A stretch of 64,000 nt of DNA from positions 124,431 to 188,430 of the forward strand of contig NZ_NPKJ01000041.1 of NCBI RefSeq assembly GCF_002284575.1. Reading direction: 5' to 3'. Each line of letters opens with the position of its first letter. Positions within the stretch are counted from its first letter, which is position 1. This document shows positions 45,154 to 53,387 of this stretch, one piece after another. The notes below the pieces were generated by a model. The model was not told the origin of the DNA. It was given only the letters and a program-made list of their open reading frames with translations, and ran no database searches. The position numbers were made by a program, and so were the translations under genes. The stretch comes from Mesorhizobium temperatum (lineage in GTDB: Bacteria; Pseudomonadota; Alphaproteobacteria; Rhizobiales; Rhizobiaceae).

Positions 45154-45591
45154 ATGGATATCTTTGCCATCTACGGCGGCCTGTTTGCTCTTGCCTTCGC
45201 CGCGGCCACCATCCTTCCGGCGCAGTCGGAGGCCGCCCTTGCAGGGCTCCTCGCTACGGGTTCCTTCTCACCCGCAATGCTGGTTCTCGTCGCCAGCATA
45301 GGCAACATCCTGGGCTCGGCGGTGAACTGGGGGCTTGGTCGAGGGATCGAACGCTTCCGGGACAGGCCCTGGTTTCCGCTGCGTCCAGCGAGGCTCAACC
45401 GCGCCACGAACTGGTATCGCCGTTATGGAAGATGGTCGCTCCTGTTAAGCTGGATGCCGATCATCGGCGATCCGCTAACCGTGGTCGCCGGGGTTTTGCG
45501 CGAGCCGCTATGGAGCTTTGTCGCAATCGTCGCCGTCGCGAAGGTTTCGCGTTATCTGGTCGTCGCCGGGGCGGTGCTAAGCCTGACTTAA
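45154..45591 (+). CDS. YqaA/DedA-like small membrane protein
   Basis: 145 residues with four hydrophobic segments. The sequence LPAQSEAALAGLLATGSFSP, VASIGNILGSAVNWGLGRGI and SWMPIIGDPLTVVAGVLREP matches the YqaA branch of the SNARE-associated/DedA superfamily. Role is unknown; such genes often accompany metal-resistance clusters. It lies 26 bases after the oxidase gene and is probably cotranscribed. Confidence 0.85.
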   Translation: MDIFAIYGGLFALAFAAATILPAQSEAALAGLLATGSFSPAMLVLVASIGNILGSAVNWGLGRGIERFRDRPWFPLRPARLNRATNWYRRYGRWSLLLSWMPIIGDPLTVVAGVLREPLWSFVAIVAVAKVSRYLVVAGAVLSLT

Positions 45592-45627
45592 AACCGAATC
45601 GCGGACATCGCAGCAGGCAGTTGCGTT

Positions 45628-45654
45628 CACTTTTGGTTGCACTGCAACAAAGTG
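45628..45654. terminator. Inverted repeat, possible terminator or regulator site
   Basis: CACTTTTGGTTGCA and TGCAACAAAGTG pair around a single C, with two bulged bases. It lies 37 bases after the YqaA gene and before the small His-rich protein gene. There is no T-run; it could be an operator as well. Confidence 0.4.
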
Positions 45655-45702
45655 ACCGCGGCGAGCTTGACAAATCAGACGAACAATTGTCGGAAGGGTG
45701 CG

Positions 45703-46125
45703 ATGAGGACTCTTGGTCGAATTACGATCCTGGAAAACATACCGCTCCGTGCAATGCTGGCGGTCGCGTTCCTGGTCATGTCGGCTCTTCAGCCTGGTCT
45801 GTTTGCCACAGCCAACGCCACGGGTTTTCACGCCGGGGCGGATCTCCAGGCCGGGGTGGATCTGCAGGCCGAAACACCCGCACATGATATGGGCGATCAC
45901 GGCGCCACGGCGGCGAACGACACGGACACGTCGGAGCATCATCACGGCGCCAAGCAATCCTCTGACAAGAGCTGTGAAGTCCATTGCGCGCCGGCAAATG
46001 CGGTGCCGGTCGACTGCCCTGACTTGGAGCATGTTGTCTCCCGCTGCTTTGCGCCCGTCGTTGCTGTCACGTTGCCGCTTGGCGAATACACAGCGCTCAT
46101 AAGGCCTCCCAAACATCTGAACTGA
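45703..46125 (+). CDS. Small secreted His/Cys-rich protein
   Basis: 140 residues from the ATG at 45703 (GGAAGGG upstream). A hydrophobic N-terminal segment (LRAMLAVAFLVMSALQPGLF) is followed by an acidic, His-rich region (TSEHHHGAKQSSDKSCEVHC) and four cysteines in the C-terminal half. No family is recognised with certainty; the layout resembles small periplasmic or leader proteins of copper operons (CopL-like). A similar design occurs at 50998-51387 and 57651-58022. Confidence 0.65.
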   Translation: MRTLGRITILENIPLRAMLAVAFLVMSALQPGLFATANATGFHAGADLQAGVDLQAETPAHDMGDHGATAANDTDTSEHHHGAKQSSDKSCEVHCAPANAVPVDCPDLEHVVSRCFAPVVAVTLPLGEYTALIRPPKHLN

Positions 46126-46207
46126 CGCGCCTTTCGGGGCGTTCGCGCGCAGCGTCGGGAATCCGTTTCCGCGCGGCCAAACGCATACGTCAAGCTTCAG
46201 GTCTACA

Positions 46208-46441
46208 ATGAAAATCGCAAGCTCCGCGATGCTCGCATCGCTGTTAGTTGCTGGATGTGCGGCAACCACGCCGCCGAACATCCTTCCCGCCTTCAATCCG
46301 GCCGATCCCGCAATGGGCGTCCGTGATGTGCACTACCACCCGGCCGTCGTCGACTATCGCCACCGGGAGCCCGTCGATCCGCGGAATTGGCGGCGTCTCA
46401 ATGAAGAACGCTCCTCTGCGAAGCCGGGAGCCGGATCGTGA
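46208..46441 (+). CDS. Small lipoprotein
   Basis: 77 residues. The signal has a lipobox, LLVAGC at ~13-18, so the protein is lipid-anchored at Cys18. The rest includes HYHPAVVDYRHREPVDPRNW RR-type segments. Its stop overlaps the GTG start of the TolC-like gene (GTGA), so the two are likely made together, and it may assist the outer-membrane channel. Family not known to me. Confidence 0.72.
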   Translation: MKIASSAMLASLLVAGCAATTPPNILPAFNPADPAMGVRDVHYHPAVVDYRHREPVDPRNWRRLNEERSSAKPGAGS

Positions 46442-47895
46442 GACGCCGGCCCCTGACGATAGCTGCGGTGATAACCATCCCGCTGATCGCTGCCGGATGC
46501 ACGACCAGTGGGACACTTGATGGCATCTCAGCCCCCATGGCCGGCTTCACGACAGTCGCGGCGCGTGCCGAATCCGTGACCGGCAAGAAAACCGTATGGG
46601 TGCAATCCGCCGATGAAGCGCGGACGGTTTCAGAGCGCGTGAAGAGCCTCGTCCAGAAGAAGACGATCGGCCCGGACACCGCAGTGCAGGTCGCCTTGCT
46701 CAACAACAAGGGCCTGCAGGCCGCCTACGCCGAGATCGGCTTGTCGGCGGCCGACATGTGGCAGGAAACGATGCTCGTCAATCCGACGATCTCTGTCGGC
46801 ATGATCGGTGTCGATCCCGTGCGGACGATTGAAGGGGCGGTGGTCAGCAACATCCTTGCGCTGGCGACCCACAAGCGACGCGTCGCAGTCGCGGATGCAC
46901 GTTTCCGTCAGGCCCAGCTGCGCGCCGCCGAAGAAACGCTACGACTGGCCGCGGACACGCGGCGGGCCTGGATCAATGCCGTCTCGGCCTGGGAGAGCCT
47001 TTCCTATCTGAACAAGGCGCAAGCCGCCGCCGCCGCTGCCTCCGAACTCGCTCAAAAACTTGGGGAGACGGGCGCCTTCACAAAGACCGGCCAAGCCCGC
47101 GAACACGTCTTCTATGCCGAGATCGCCGGTCAGGCGGCGGAGGCGCGGCTCGCCGCCCGGACTGCCAAGGAAAAGCTCACCCGGCTGATGGGTCTATGGG
47201 GGCCGGACGTCGATTACTCAGTCCCCAACATGCTTCCAGCCTTGCCCAAAGGCGCCAAAGCCAAACGCGCAATCGAGGTGGAGGCGCTAAGAAATCGCGT
47301 CGACCTCGAGATCGCGAAACTCGAGTTGGAAGCGCTGGCGAAATCCTACGGTCTCACCGAGGCGACGCGTTACGTCAGCGATCTGGAACTACTTTCCGGC
47401 GTCGAGGTGGAACGCGAGGAGTCGGAGGAGGGCGGAACGGAGACGAGTGTCTCACCCACCCTTGAGCTTGAGTTAATCATTCCGATTTTCGATACCGGCA
47501 AGGCACGCATGCGCAAGGCCGAGCTTGCCTACATGCAAGCTGCAAACCGGTTCGCGGAAAAGGCGGTCAACATCCGGTCTGAGGCCAGGTCTGCCTATGA
47601 TGCCTACCGTTCGACCTACGACATTGCCCGGCACTATCGGAACAATGTTGTGCCGCTGCGAACAAAGATCGAGGCGGAGTCGGTCCTCACCTACAACGGC
47701 ATGATCACCAACACGTTCGAGCTGCTGGCGGACACACGCGCGAAAATCAGCTCGATCATACTTTCCCTCAACGCCAAGCGCAATTTCTGGCTGGCCGACG
47801 TCAACCTCGGAACCGCCATCCACGGTGGCGGCGCAAGCTCGTCCGGGGGCGGCGACGCACCGGCCGCGGCCGAAGCGGGCGCCGAAGGCCACTGA
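46438..47895 (+). CDS. TolC-family outer membrane efflux lipoprotein
   Basis: 485 residues from GTG. The signal ends in a lipobox (PLIAAGCTT). The outer-membrane factor domain spans ~70-460, with long alpha-helical hairpins (ATHKRRVAVADARFRQAQLR, AAEETLRLAADTRRAWINAV) and the second repeat KARMRKAELAYMQAANRFAE. The C-terminus is a Gly/Ala-rich tail. It would form the outer channel for the CusBA pump encoded 4 kb downstream, making a CusCBA-type copper/silver exporter. Genes between them are also copper related. Confidence 0.9.
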   Translation: MRRRPLTIAAVITIPLIAAGCTTSGTLDGISAPMAGFTTVAARAESVTGKKTVWVQSADEARTVSERVKSLVQKKTIGPDTAVQVALLNNKGLQAAYAEIGLSAADMWQETMLVNPTISVGMIGVDPVRTIEGAVVSNILALATHKRRVAVADARFRQAQLRAAEETLRLAADTRRAWINAVSAWESLSYLNKAQAAAAAASELAQKLGETGAFTKTGQAREHVFYAEIAGQAAEARLAARTAKEKLTRLMGLWGPDVDYSVPNMLPALPKGAKAKRAIEVEALRNRVDLEIAKLELEALAKSYGLTEATRYVSDLELLSGVEVEREESEEGGTETSVSPTLELELIIPIFDTGKARMRKAELAYMQAANRFAEKAVNIRSEARSAYDAYRSTYDIARHYRNNVVPLRTKIEAESVLTYNGMITNTFELLADTRAKISSIILSLNAKRNFWLADVNLGTAIHGGGASSSGGGDAPAAAEAGAEGH

Positions 47896-47911
47896 ACTCA
47901 AGGAGAAGAAA

Positions 47912-49270
47912 ATGCTTTCAAGACGTCAATTGCTAGGCGCGGGAGCCCTGCTCGCCGGCGCCACTGCATGGACCAAAACGTCGGCGATGGGGCTGCCCGA
48001 CGCCCCAATCATGGAATCCCCCGACATGCAGCCTCCGATCTTCCCGACGAGCGGACCGGACTACCAGCCGATCGTGACGCTCAACGGCTGGACCCTTCCG
48101 CATCGCATGAACAACGGCGTGAAGGAGTTCCATCTCGTGGCCGAGCCGGTCGAGCGCGAGATGTCGCCCGGCATGACTGCCTATCTCTGGGGCTACAACG
48201 GTCAATCTCCCGGCCCGACCATAGAGGCGGTCGAGGGCGATCGAGTCCGCATCTTCGTAACCAACAAGCTGCCGGAGCATACGACGATCCACTGGCACGG
48301 CATGATCCTGCCCAACGGCATGGACGGCGTGACCGGTCTTACTCAGCCCGGAATCCCGCCCGGCAAGACCTTCGTCTACGAGTTCGACCTCGTGAAGAGC
48401 GGCACATTCATGTACCACCCGCACGCCGACGAAATGGTCCAGATGGCGATGGGCATGATGGGCTTCTTCGTCATTCATCCCAAAGACCCGAAATTCATGC
48501 GAGTGGACCGCGATTTCGTGTTCCTGCTGAACGCCTTCGACATCGAACCGGGGTCGTACGTCCCGCGCATCATGGAGATGACGGATTTCAATCTTTGGGG
48601 CTGGAACAGCCGCGTCTTTCCGGGGATCAGTCATCTTCCAGTGGCGAAAAACGACCGGGTCAGGGTGCGCGTGGGCAACCTGACCATGACCAATCATCCG
48701 ATCCACATGCATGGCTACGATTTCGAGGTAACCTGCACCGATGGTGGCTGGGTGCGGCCGGAGGCGCGATGGCCGGAGGTGTCGATCGACATCCCCGTCG
48801 GCGCCATGCGGGCATATGAGTTCGAAGCCAAATACGAGGGCGACTGGGCGATCCATTGCCATAAGTCACACCACACAATGAACGCCATGGGCCACGACGT
48901 GCCCACGTTCATCGGCGTCGACAACTCGAAGGTCACCGAGAAGATTCGCCGGGTCCAGCCCGAGTACATGGCCATGGGTGACCGCGGCATGGCCGACATG
49001 GGCGAGATGGAGATGCCACTTCCCGACAATACGATCCCGATGATGACCGGCTGGGGCCAATTCGGCGCCATCGAGATGGGCGGCATGTTCTCGGTCGTGA
49101 AGGTTCGCGAGGGCCTGGCCTCGAACGATTACGCCGATCCGGGATGGTACCAGCATCCGGAGGGAACCGTGGCTTACGAGTGGAAGGGGGATGTCCCCGC
49201 TCCGACGAAATCAGGCGACGCAAAAACGATGGCCCCGGCAGCGCACGGCGGTCACGGCAAACAGGGATGA
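47912..49270 (+). CDS. Multicopper oxidase, CopA/CueO-like
   Basis: 452 residues with AAGGAGAAGAA before the ATG. A Tat-type signal (SRRQLLGAGALLAGATAW) fits a folded cuproprotein. All four copper motifs are intact: TIHWHGMILPNGMDG (~128-142), TFMYHPHADEM (~165), NHPIHMHGYDF (~262) and AIHCHKSHHTMNAM (~310, with Met axial ligand). Met-rich stretches such as MADMGEMEMPLPDNTIPMM resemble the Cu(I)-binding loops of CopA. It oxidises Cu(I) to less toxic Cu(II) in the periplasm. Confidence 0.92.
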   Translation: MLSRRQLLGAGALLAGATAWTKTSAMGLPDAPIMESPDMQPPIFPTSGPDYQPIVTLNGWTLPHRMNNGVKEFHLVAEPVEREMSPGMTAYLWGYNGQSPGPTIEAVEGDRVRIFVTNKLPEHTTIHWHGMILPNGMDGVTGLTQPGIPPGKTFVYEFDLVKSGTFMYHPHADEMVQMAMGMMGFFVIHPKDPKFMRVDRDFVFLLNAFDIEPGSYVPRIMEMTDFNLWGWNSRVFPGISHLPVAKNDRVRVRVGNLTMTNHPIHMHGYDFEVTCTDGGWVRPEARWPEVSIDIPVGAMRAYEFEAKYEGDWAIHCHKSHHTMNAMGHDVPTFIGVDNSKVTEKIRRVQPEYMAMGDRGMADMGEMEMPLPDNTIPMMTGWGQFGAIEMGGMFSVVKVREGLASNDYADPGWYQHPEGTVAYEWKGDVPAPTKSGDAKTMAPAAHGGHGKQG

Positions 49271-49313
49271 GAAACCGAAACCCCTCAACCTCAACGATGA
49301 GAGAAAGTGCAGC

Positions 49314-49802
49314 ATGAAACGTATAATCGCAGCGGCCGTTTTGATGGCGGTCAGTTCGGGAGCAGCTTTTGCCGGTGGAACCCATGCCGGAGGCCATGGC
49401 GACAAAGCCGCCACGATGCCGATCGGCAGCCCTGGTGAGGCTGGCAAGGCAAAGCGGACTGTCAACATCTCGATGTCGGAGAAGGACGACGGGACGATGT
49501 CGTTCCAACCGGCCGTGCTCAAGGTGAAGAAGGGCGAGACCGTTCGCCTGAAATTCGTCAACAAGGGCCAAGTCGACCACGAATTCGTCATGGACGTCCA
49601 TGAGGGGATCATGGAGCACAAGGCGCTGATGGAGAAGTTTCCCGAGATGGAGCACGCCGATCCCAACGCGATCCGGCTGGCGCCCGGCGCCAGAGGCGAG
49701 ATCATCTGGACGTTCGCCAATGCCGGCGAATTCGGCTTCGCCTGCCTGGTTCCGGGTCACTACGATTCCGGCATGAAGGGCGACATCACCGTCTCCAACT
49801 GA
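49314..49802 (+). CDS. Periplasmic cupredoxin (plastocyanin/azurin-like)
   Basis: 162 residues from the ATG at 49314. The signal peptide ends at SSGAAFA. The mature start is His/Gly-rich (GGTHAGGHGDK). The cupredoxin core includes LKVKKGETVRLKFVNKGQVD and the ligand His in DHEFVMD; the C-terminal loop FGFACLVPGHYDSGMKGDIT supplies Cys, His and Met. Type 1 copper protein that may carry electrons or copper to the oxidase encoded before it. Confidence 0.9.
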   Translation: MKRIIAAAVLMAVSSGAAFAGGTHAGGHGDKAATMPIGSPGEAGKAKRTVNISMSEKDDGTMSFQPAVLKVKKGETVRLKFVNKGQVDHEFVMDVHEGIMEHKALMEKFPEMEHADPNAIRLAPGARGEIIWTFANAGEFGFACLVPGHYDSGMKGDITVSN

Positions 49803-49828
49803 CCGACAAACCGCAAAGGAAGCAAACC

Positions 49829-50116
49829 ATGACACTATTGGTAAAAAAGACACTCTCGACACTCGCGCTCATGCTCGCCATCGGCGGGAGCGCGCTTGCA
49901 CAGGAATACGTGAAGGGCGAAGTCATCAAGGTCGACGCCAAACAGAAGAAGCTGACGATCAAGCATGAGCCGTTGACCAATCTCGACATGCCCGCGATGA
50001 CGATGGTGTTCGTCGTTGCGGAGCAGGGCATGCTCGATAAAGTCAAAACCGGTCAGGCGATCGAGTTCACAGCCGACCGCGTCAACGGACGCATCACGAT
50101 CACCGGTATCAAGTGA
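49829..50116 (+). CDS. cusF: CusF-like periplasmic copper-binding protein
   Basis: 95 residues with a signal peptide ending at GSALAQ. The OB-like core carries the CusF site: KLTIKHEPLTNLDMPAMTMV (His, Met, Met; Trp of E. coli CusF replaced) followed by FVVAEQGMLDKVKTGQAIEF. CusF hands Cu(I)/Ag(I) to CusB. It lies 26 bases after the cupredoxin gene in the same operon. Confidence 0.9.
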   Translation: MTLLVKKTLSTLALMLAIGGSALAQEYVKGEVIKVDAKQKKLTIKHEPLTNLDMPAMTMVFVVAEQGMLDKVKTGQAIEFTADRVNGRITITGIK

Positions 50117-50189
50117 TCCGGACCAGCGCCGCGGGTTGGAAAAATCAATGCGCGGCGCTGTCCTATCGAGAATGCCATGAGTACGGAAG

Positions 50190-50558
50190 TCAGGATGAAG
50201 GGGCCGCGCAGAAAATCGTCCAGAGTTTTTCTTTCCAGTCGTCATGTGCAGAGCGGCTCAGAGGCATCTCTATAGCGTATTTTCGCGCACCCACGCTCAC
50301 ATATGCCGGATAATTACAGCGAACGCGTGCATGATGCCTGCCGGTATCTTCGTACCTGATGACGCCGTTCGCGCCCGTCTGGACGAGGCCAATAGCGACG
50401 TCAAAGTCGTAATCCCCATATAGCGAGACACTGTTGTCCATGACGCTGAGCTGGACCGAGGTGGCATCTGGAAAATTGGCGGTGTAAAAGACCAGTTGCT
50501 CCGCCGCCATCGAGGGCGTAGCCACCAACACGCCGGCAAATAATGCAATGGCGCGCAT
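50190..50558 (-). CDS. Small secreted hypothetical protein
   Basis: 122 residues from the ATG at 50558, preceded by GGGAGGAGG. The signal peptide is MRAIALFAGVLVATPSMA. The mature part has a beta-rich look (LVFYTANFPDATSVQLSVMD) and two cysteines. No family recognised. It runs opposite to the copper genes around it. Confidence 0.7.
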   Translation of the reverse strand: MRAIALFAGVLVATPSMAAEQLVFYTANFPDATSVQLSVMDNSVSLYGDYDFDVAIGLVQTGANGVIRYEDTGRHHARVRCNYPAYVSVGARKYAIEMPLSRSAHDDWKEKLWTIFCAAPSS

Positions 50559-50696
50559 TTCCTCCTCCCGAGGATCCAAGGCGAGACTATCACCTCTCGT
50601 GTCAACATTCGAATCACTGTTCCAGGCAGTGGGCCGAGGCATTCAGATGCGTATTGCGTTTCTCCTCCCATCCGTTATCTCCAGTCAGGACCATCA

Positions 50697-50963
50697 ATGG
50701 CAAATCCTCCGCGCCGACCGACAAATCCAATGGCTGCCGCCGAAGCCGCCTTCAAGCCAGTCAAGAAGCCGGCCGCACCGGTTCGCGAATCTGCTGCTGC
50801 TCCAAATGTCAGAGAGCTTGTTTCAATCAGGATTGATCGGGCTGTCTTGGATTATTTCCAGGGGGATGGACCGGGCTGGCAGGACCGTATTAACGACGCT
50901 TTGCGGGCCATGGTCGAGAAGCGGATCGCCGCCGAGGACGACCGTTCAGACGACATCACCTGA
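50697..50963 (+). CDS. BrnA-type antitoxin-like protein, no adjacent toxin
   Basis: 88 residues. The C-terminal half (LVSIRIDRAVLDYFQGDGPG then WQDRINDALRAMVEK) is the ribbon-helix-helix domain of BrnA antitoxins (DUF4415). BrnT, the ribonuclease toxin, normally lies directly upstream; there is none on either side. It may have become a stand-alone regulator. It stands between a minus-strand secreted protein and the cus genes. Confidence 0.78.
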   Translation: MANPPRRPTNPMAAAEAAFKPVKKPAAPVRESAAAPNVRELVSIRIDRAVLDYFQGDGPGWQDRINDALRAMVEKRIAAEDDRSDDIT

Positions 50964-50997
50964 CGGAAATGTGAGCGCCTAGCGATCTTTTCTTGGG

Positions 50998-51387
50998 ATG
51001 CAGTATATGCCATGGAAGCCTGTGAAGATCTGGATCGTATTCCCGCGTCTGCTTTCGATTCTGGCCGTCGTGAGCCTTCTCACCGCGCCAATGGTAGCAC
51101 CGTCCGCTGCGCTGACGATGGTTGTCGATCCCGCGGCGGCGATGGCGGATATGGCATCCATGCCGGACGGCATGCCCAACTGTCCCGACGAGAGTCAGCC
51201 GGCACCTGATTGCCAGAAATCCTGTCCCCTCATGGCCTTGTGCGTCGCCAAGTGCTTTCCGAGCGCTTCGACGACCGCAGCAATCATGCTGACCCGGTTA
51301 TCTCAGGCTGACCGGCTCGCGCCTTGCAACAGAGACGGGCGCGATCTCCCGACTTCTCCGCCGCCCCCAAGACCCCCACGAACCTAA
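50998..51387 (+). CDS. Small Cys-rich membrane-anchored protein of the copper cluster
   Basis: 129 residues. A hydrophobic N-terminus (LLSILAVVSLLTAPMVAPSA) precedes a Met/Asp segment (MADMASMPDGMPN) and a cysteine cluster, DCQKSCPLMALCVAKCF. The tail is Pro-rich. It is unlike any domain I can name. Position upstream of the YtkA-like and cusBA genes suggests copper handling or a leader function. Confidence 0.65.
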   Translation: MQYMPWKPVKIWIVFPRLLSILAVVSLLTAPMVAPSAALTMVVDPAAAMADMASMPDGMPNCPDESQPAPDCQKSCPLMALCVAKCFPSASTTAAIMLTRLSQADRLAPCNRDGRDLPTSPPPPRPPRT

Positions 51388-51531
51388 GTTCATCGGCGGC
51401 TCCATCGGGGCCGTTTGCCGCCGCGTGGCTGACAGCCCGTGGCGAGTGCCCCGTGGCTTTGGCATGAGCCTGGCCACGAACTTGCCGTGCATTCCGTGCG
51501 GCCGAAATGACGAACTTGGGAAAATCTGACA

Positions 51532-51939
51532 ATGAATTTTTGCAATGCGAAGCACGTCGCGGCCGCGGCGCTGATCGGTCTTGCTCTCGGCGGTGCCAAT
51601 TCGAAGGCGTGGGCTGGGATCGACGATTACGAGTTTCAGCTCGTTCAAAGCGCGATCAAGACGGGCGATGCTGCGATTGTCGCCGTCCGTCTCGTCGACA
51701 AACGGTCCGGCAAGGTGGTGCCCGATGCGGTGATCTTTACCCAGCGCATCGACATGGCACCGGACGGTATGGAGGCAATGACCGCGCCCGTCGAGGTGTT
51801 GCCGTCCGACGAGCCCGGCATCTATCGGTTCAAGACCAACCTCATCATGGCGGGAGGCTGGCGCCTTTCGATCGCCGCGAAAATCCAGGGCGAGGCCGAA
51901 ACGGTCGAGAGCCGTTTGGAATTCAAGGCTACCCAATGA
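51532..51939 (+). CDS. FixH/YtkA-like periplasmic protein
   Basis: 135 residues with a signal peptide ending at SKAWA. The sequence DDYEFQLVQSAIKTGDAAIV and the Ig-like strands IYRFKTNLIMAGGWRLSIAA are typical of the YtkA/FixH family, often encoded next to heavy-metal RND pumps. It overlaps the cusB start (ATGA), so it is co-translated with the adaptor. Confidence 0.85.
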   Translation: MNFCNAKHVAAAALIGLALGGANSKAWAGIDDYEFQLVQSAIKTGDAAIVAVRLVDKRSGKVVPDAVIFTQRIDMAPDGMEAMTAPVEVLPSDEPGIYRFKTNLIMAGGWRLSIAAKIQGEAETVESRLEFKATQ

Positions 51940-53387
51940 GCAGGCTCAGCTCATTCGTGGCGCTTGCCGCATTGGCGGCGGGCGCGGGCGCGGGCGGATA
52001 CTGGGCGGGCCAGCACGATCTGTCCGTCCCGGCGGTGGTGCAAATGATCAGCGCCAATATCGGGGGCGTGCTCGGGGCGGAACAGACCCCTACGGCCGTC
52101 GGCTCGCCTGCCTCCGGCCCAGTCATCTACTATCGTCATCCTGACGGCGATCCAGCCTATTCGTCGACACCGAAGCAAACCCCGGATGGCCGGGATTTCG
52201 TAGCAGTGCTGGCGAGCGAAGACGTGAGCTTCGAGGCTCGTCTCAAGGACGAGGCGAAGGGGGCCGAAGCGACGGCGCCGGGCGAGCGGAAAATCCTCTA
52301 TTACCGCAATCCGATGGGCCTGTCGGACACATCGCCGACGCCAAAGAAGGATTCTATGGGGATGGCCTACATCCCCGTCTACGAAGGCGAGACGGAAGAC
52401 GGCGCGACCGTCAAGCTATCGACCGGAAAACTGCAGCGAACGGGCGTGAAGACGGTGCCCGCCACCAGAGGCGCAATCGTACGGCCGGTCCGCATTCCCG
52501 GCACCGTCACGTTCGATGAGCGCCGTGTAAGTGTCGTCTCGATTCGCACCGAGGCGTTCCTCGAAGAAGTGGCCGACATCACTACGGGAGAAACAATCGA
52601 AAAAGGGCGACCCCTCGTCAGTTTCTATGCCGAGGAAATAGCTGCCGCGGGCGCGCTCTACGCCGCCGATCTAAAGAACGGCTCGAGCAAGGCAGCCGCC
52701 AGCGGCAGCCTGCAGCGGTTGACGAATCTCGGCGTCCCGATCGAAGCAATCGCCGAAATAGAGAAAACCCGAAAGGTGCCGATCTCGGTAACGCTTGTGG
52801 CGCCACGCAACGGCGTTGTGTTGGAACGCAGAGCTGTTGACGGCATGATGGCCGAAGCTGGGGAAACGCTGTTTCGGATCGCCGACGCCTCGACCGTCTG
52901 GGTGATGGCTGACGTGCCGGAATACGAGCTGAGCTCTGTTCGCGTCGGCGACAAGGCGGCTGTGCGCATCCGCAGCTTGTCGGGCAAGGTATTCGAGGGC
53001 AGGGTTGGCCTGATCTATCCCGAAATCCAGGGCCAGACGCGGACCGCGAGGATTCGCATCGAACTCGCCAATCCCAACGGGCTGTTGCTTGCCAACATGT
53101 ATGCCGATGTGGAGATCGCGACGGGCGGCAACGATCCTGCCGTAACCGTGCCCGACAGCGCAGTCATCGACACGGGAAATCGACAGGTCGTCATCGTCGA
53201 CAAGGGCGAAGGCAGCTTCGAGCCACGCGACGTGAAGGTCGGCATGCGGGGCGAGGGCATGGCCGAGATCACGCAGGGCATTACCGAAGGCGAAAAGGTC
53301 GTCGTATCGGCGAACTTCCTGATCGATGCCGAAAGCAACCTCAAGGCGGCACTCAGCGCGCTGACGCCTGCGGAGGCGCAGCCATGA
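51936..53387 (+). CDS. cusB: CusB-like RND efflux periplasmic adaptor
   Basis: 483 residues from the ATG at 51936. An N-terminal membrane anchor (~5-25) is followed by two repeated heavy-metal-binding-type units, VIYYRHPDGDPAYSSTPKQT and ILYYRNPMGLSDTSPTPKKD, then PVYEGETEDGATVKLSTGKL and the barrel/lipoyl/hairpin domains (SIRTEAFLEEVADITTGETI, ENIYADV-like ends). It bridges CusA and the TolC-like channel. The cusA start overlaps its stop (ATGA). Confidence 0.92.
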   Translation: MSRLSSFVALAALAAGAGAGGYWAGQHDLSVPAVVQMISANIGGVLGAEQTPTAVGSPASGPVIYYRHPDGDPAYSSTPKQTPDGRDFVAVLASEDVSFEARLKDEAKGAEATAPGERKILYYRNPMGLSDTSPTPKKDSMGMAYIPVYEGETEDGATVKLSTGKLQRTGVKTVPATRGAIVRPVRIPGTVTFDERRVSVVSIRTEAFLEEVADITTGETIEKGRPLVSFYAEEIAAAGALYAADLKNGSSKAAASGSLQRLTNLGVPIEAIAEIEKTRKVPISVTLVAPRNGVVLERRAVDGMMAEAGETLFRIADASTVWVMADVPEYELSSVRVGDKAAVRIRSLSGKVFEGRVGLIYPEIQGQTRTARIRIELANPNGLLLANMYADVEIATGGNDPAVTVPDSAVIDTGNRQVVIVDKGEGSFEPRDVKVGMRGEGMAEITQGITEGEKVVVSANFLIDAESNLKAALSALTPAEAQP

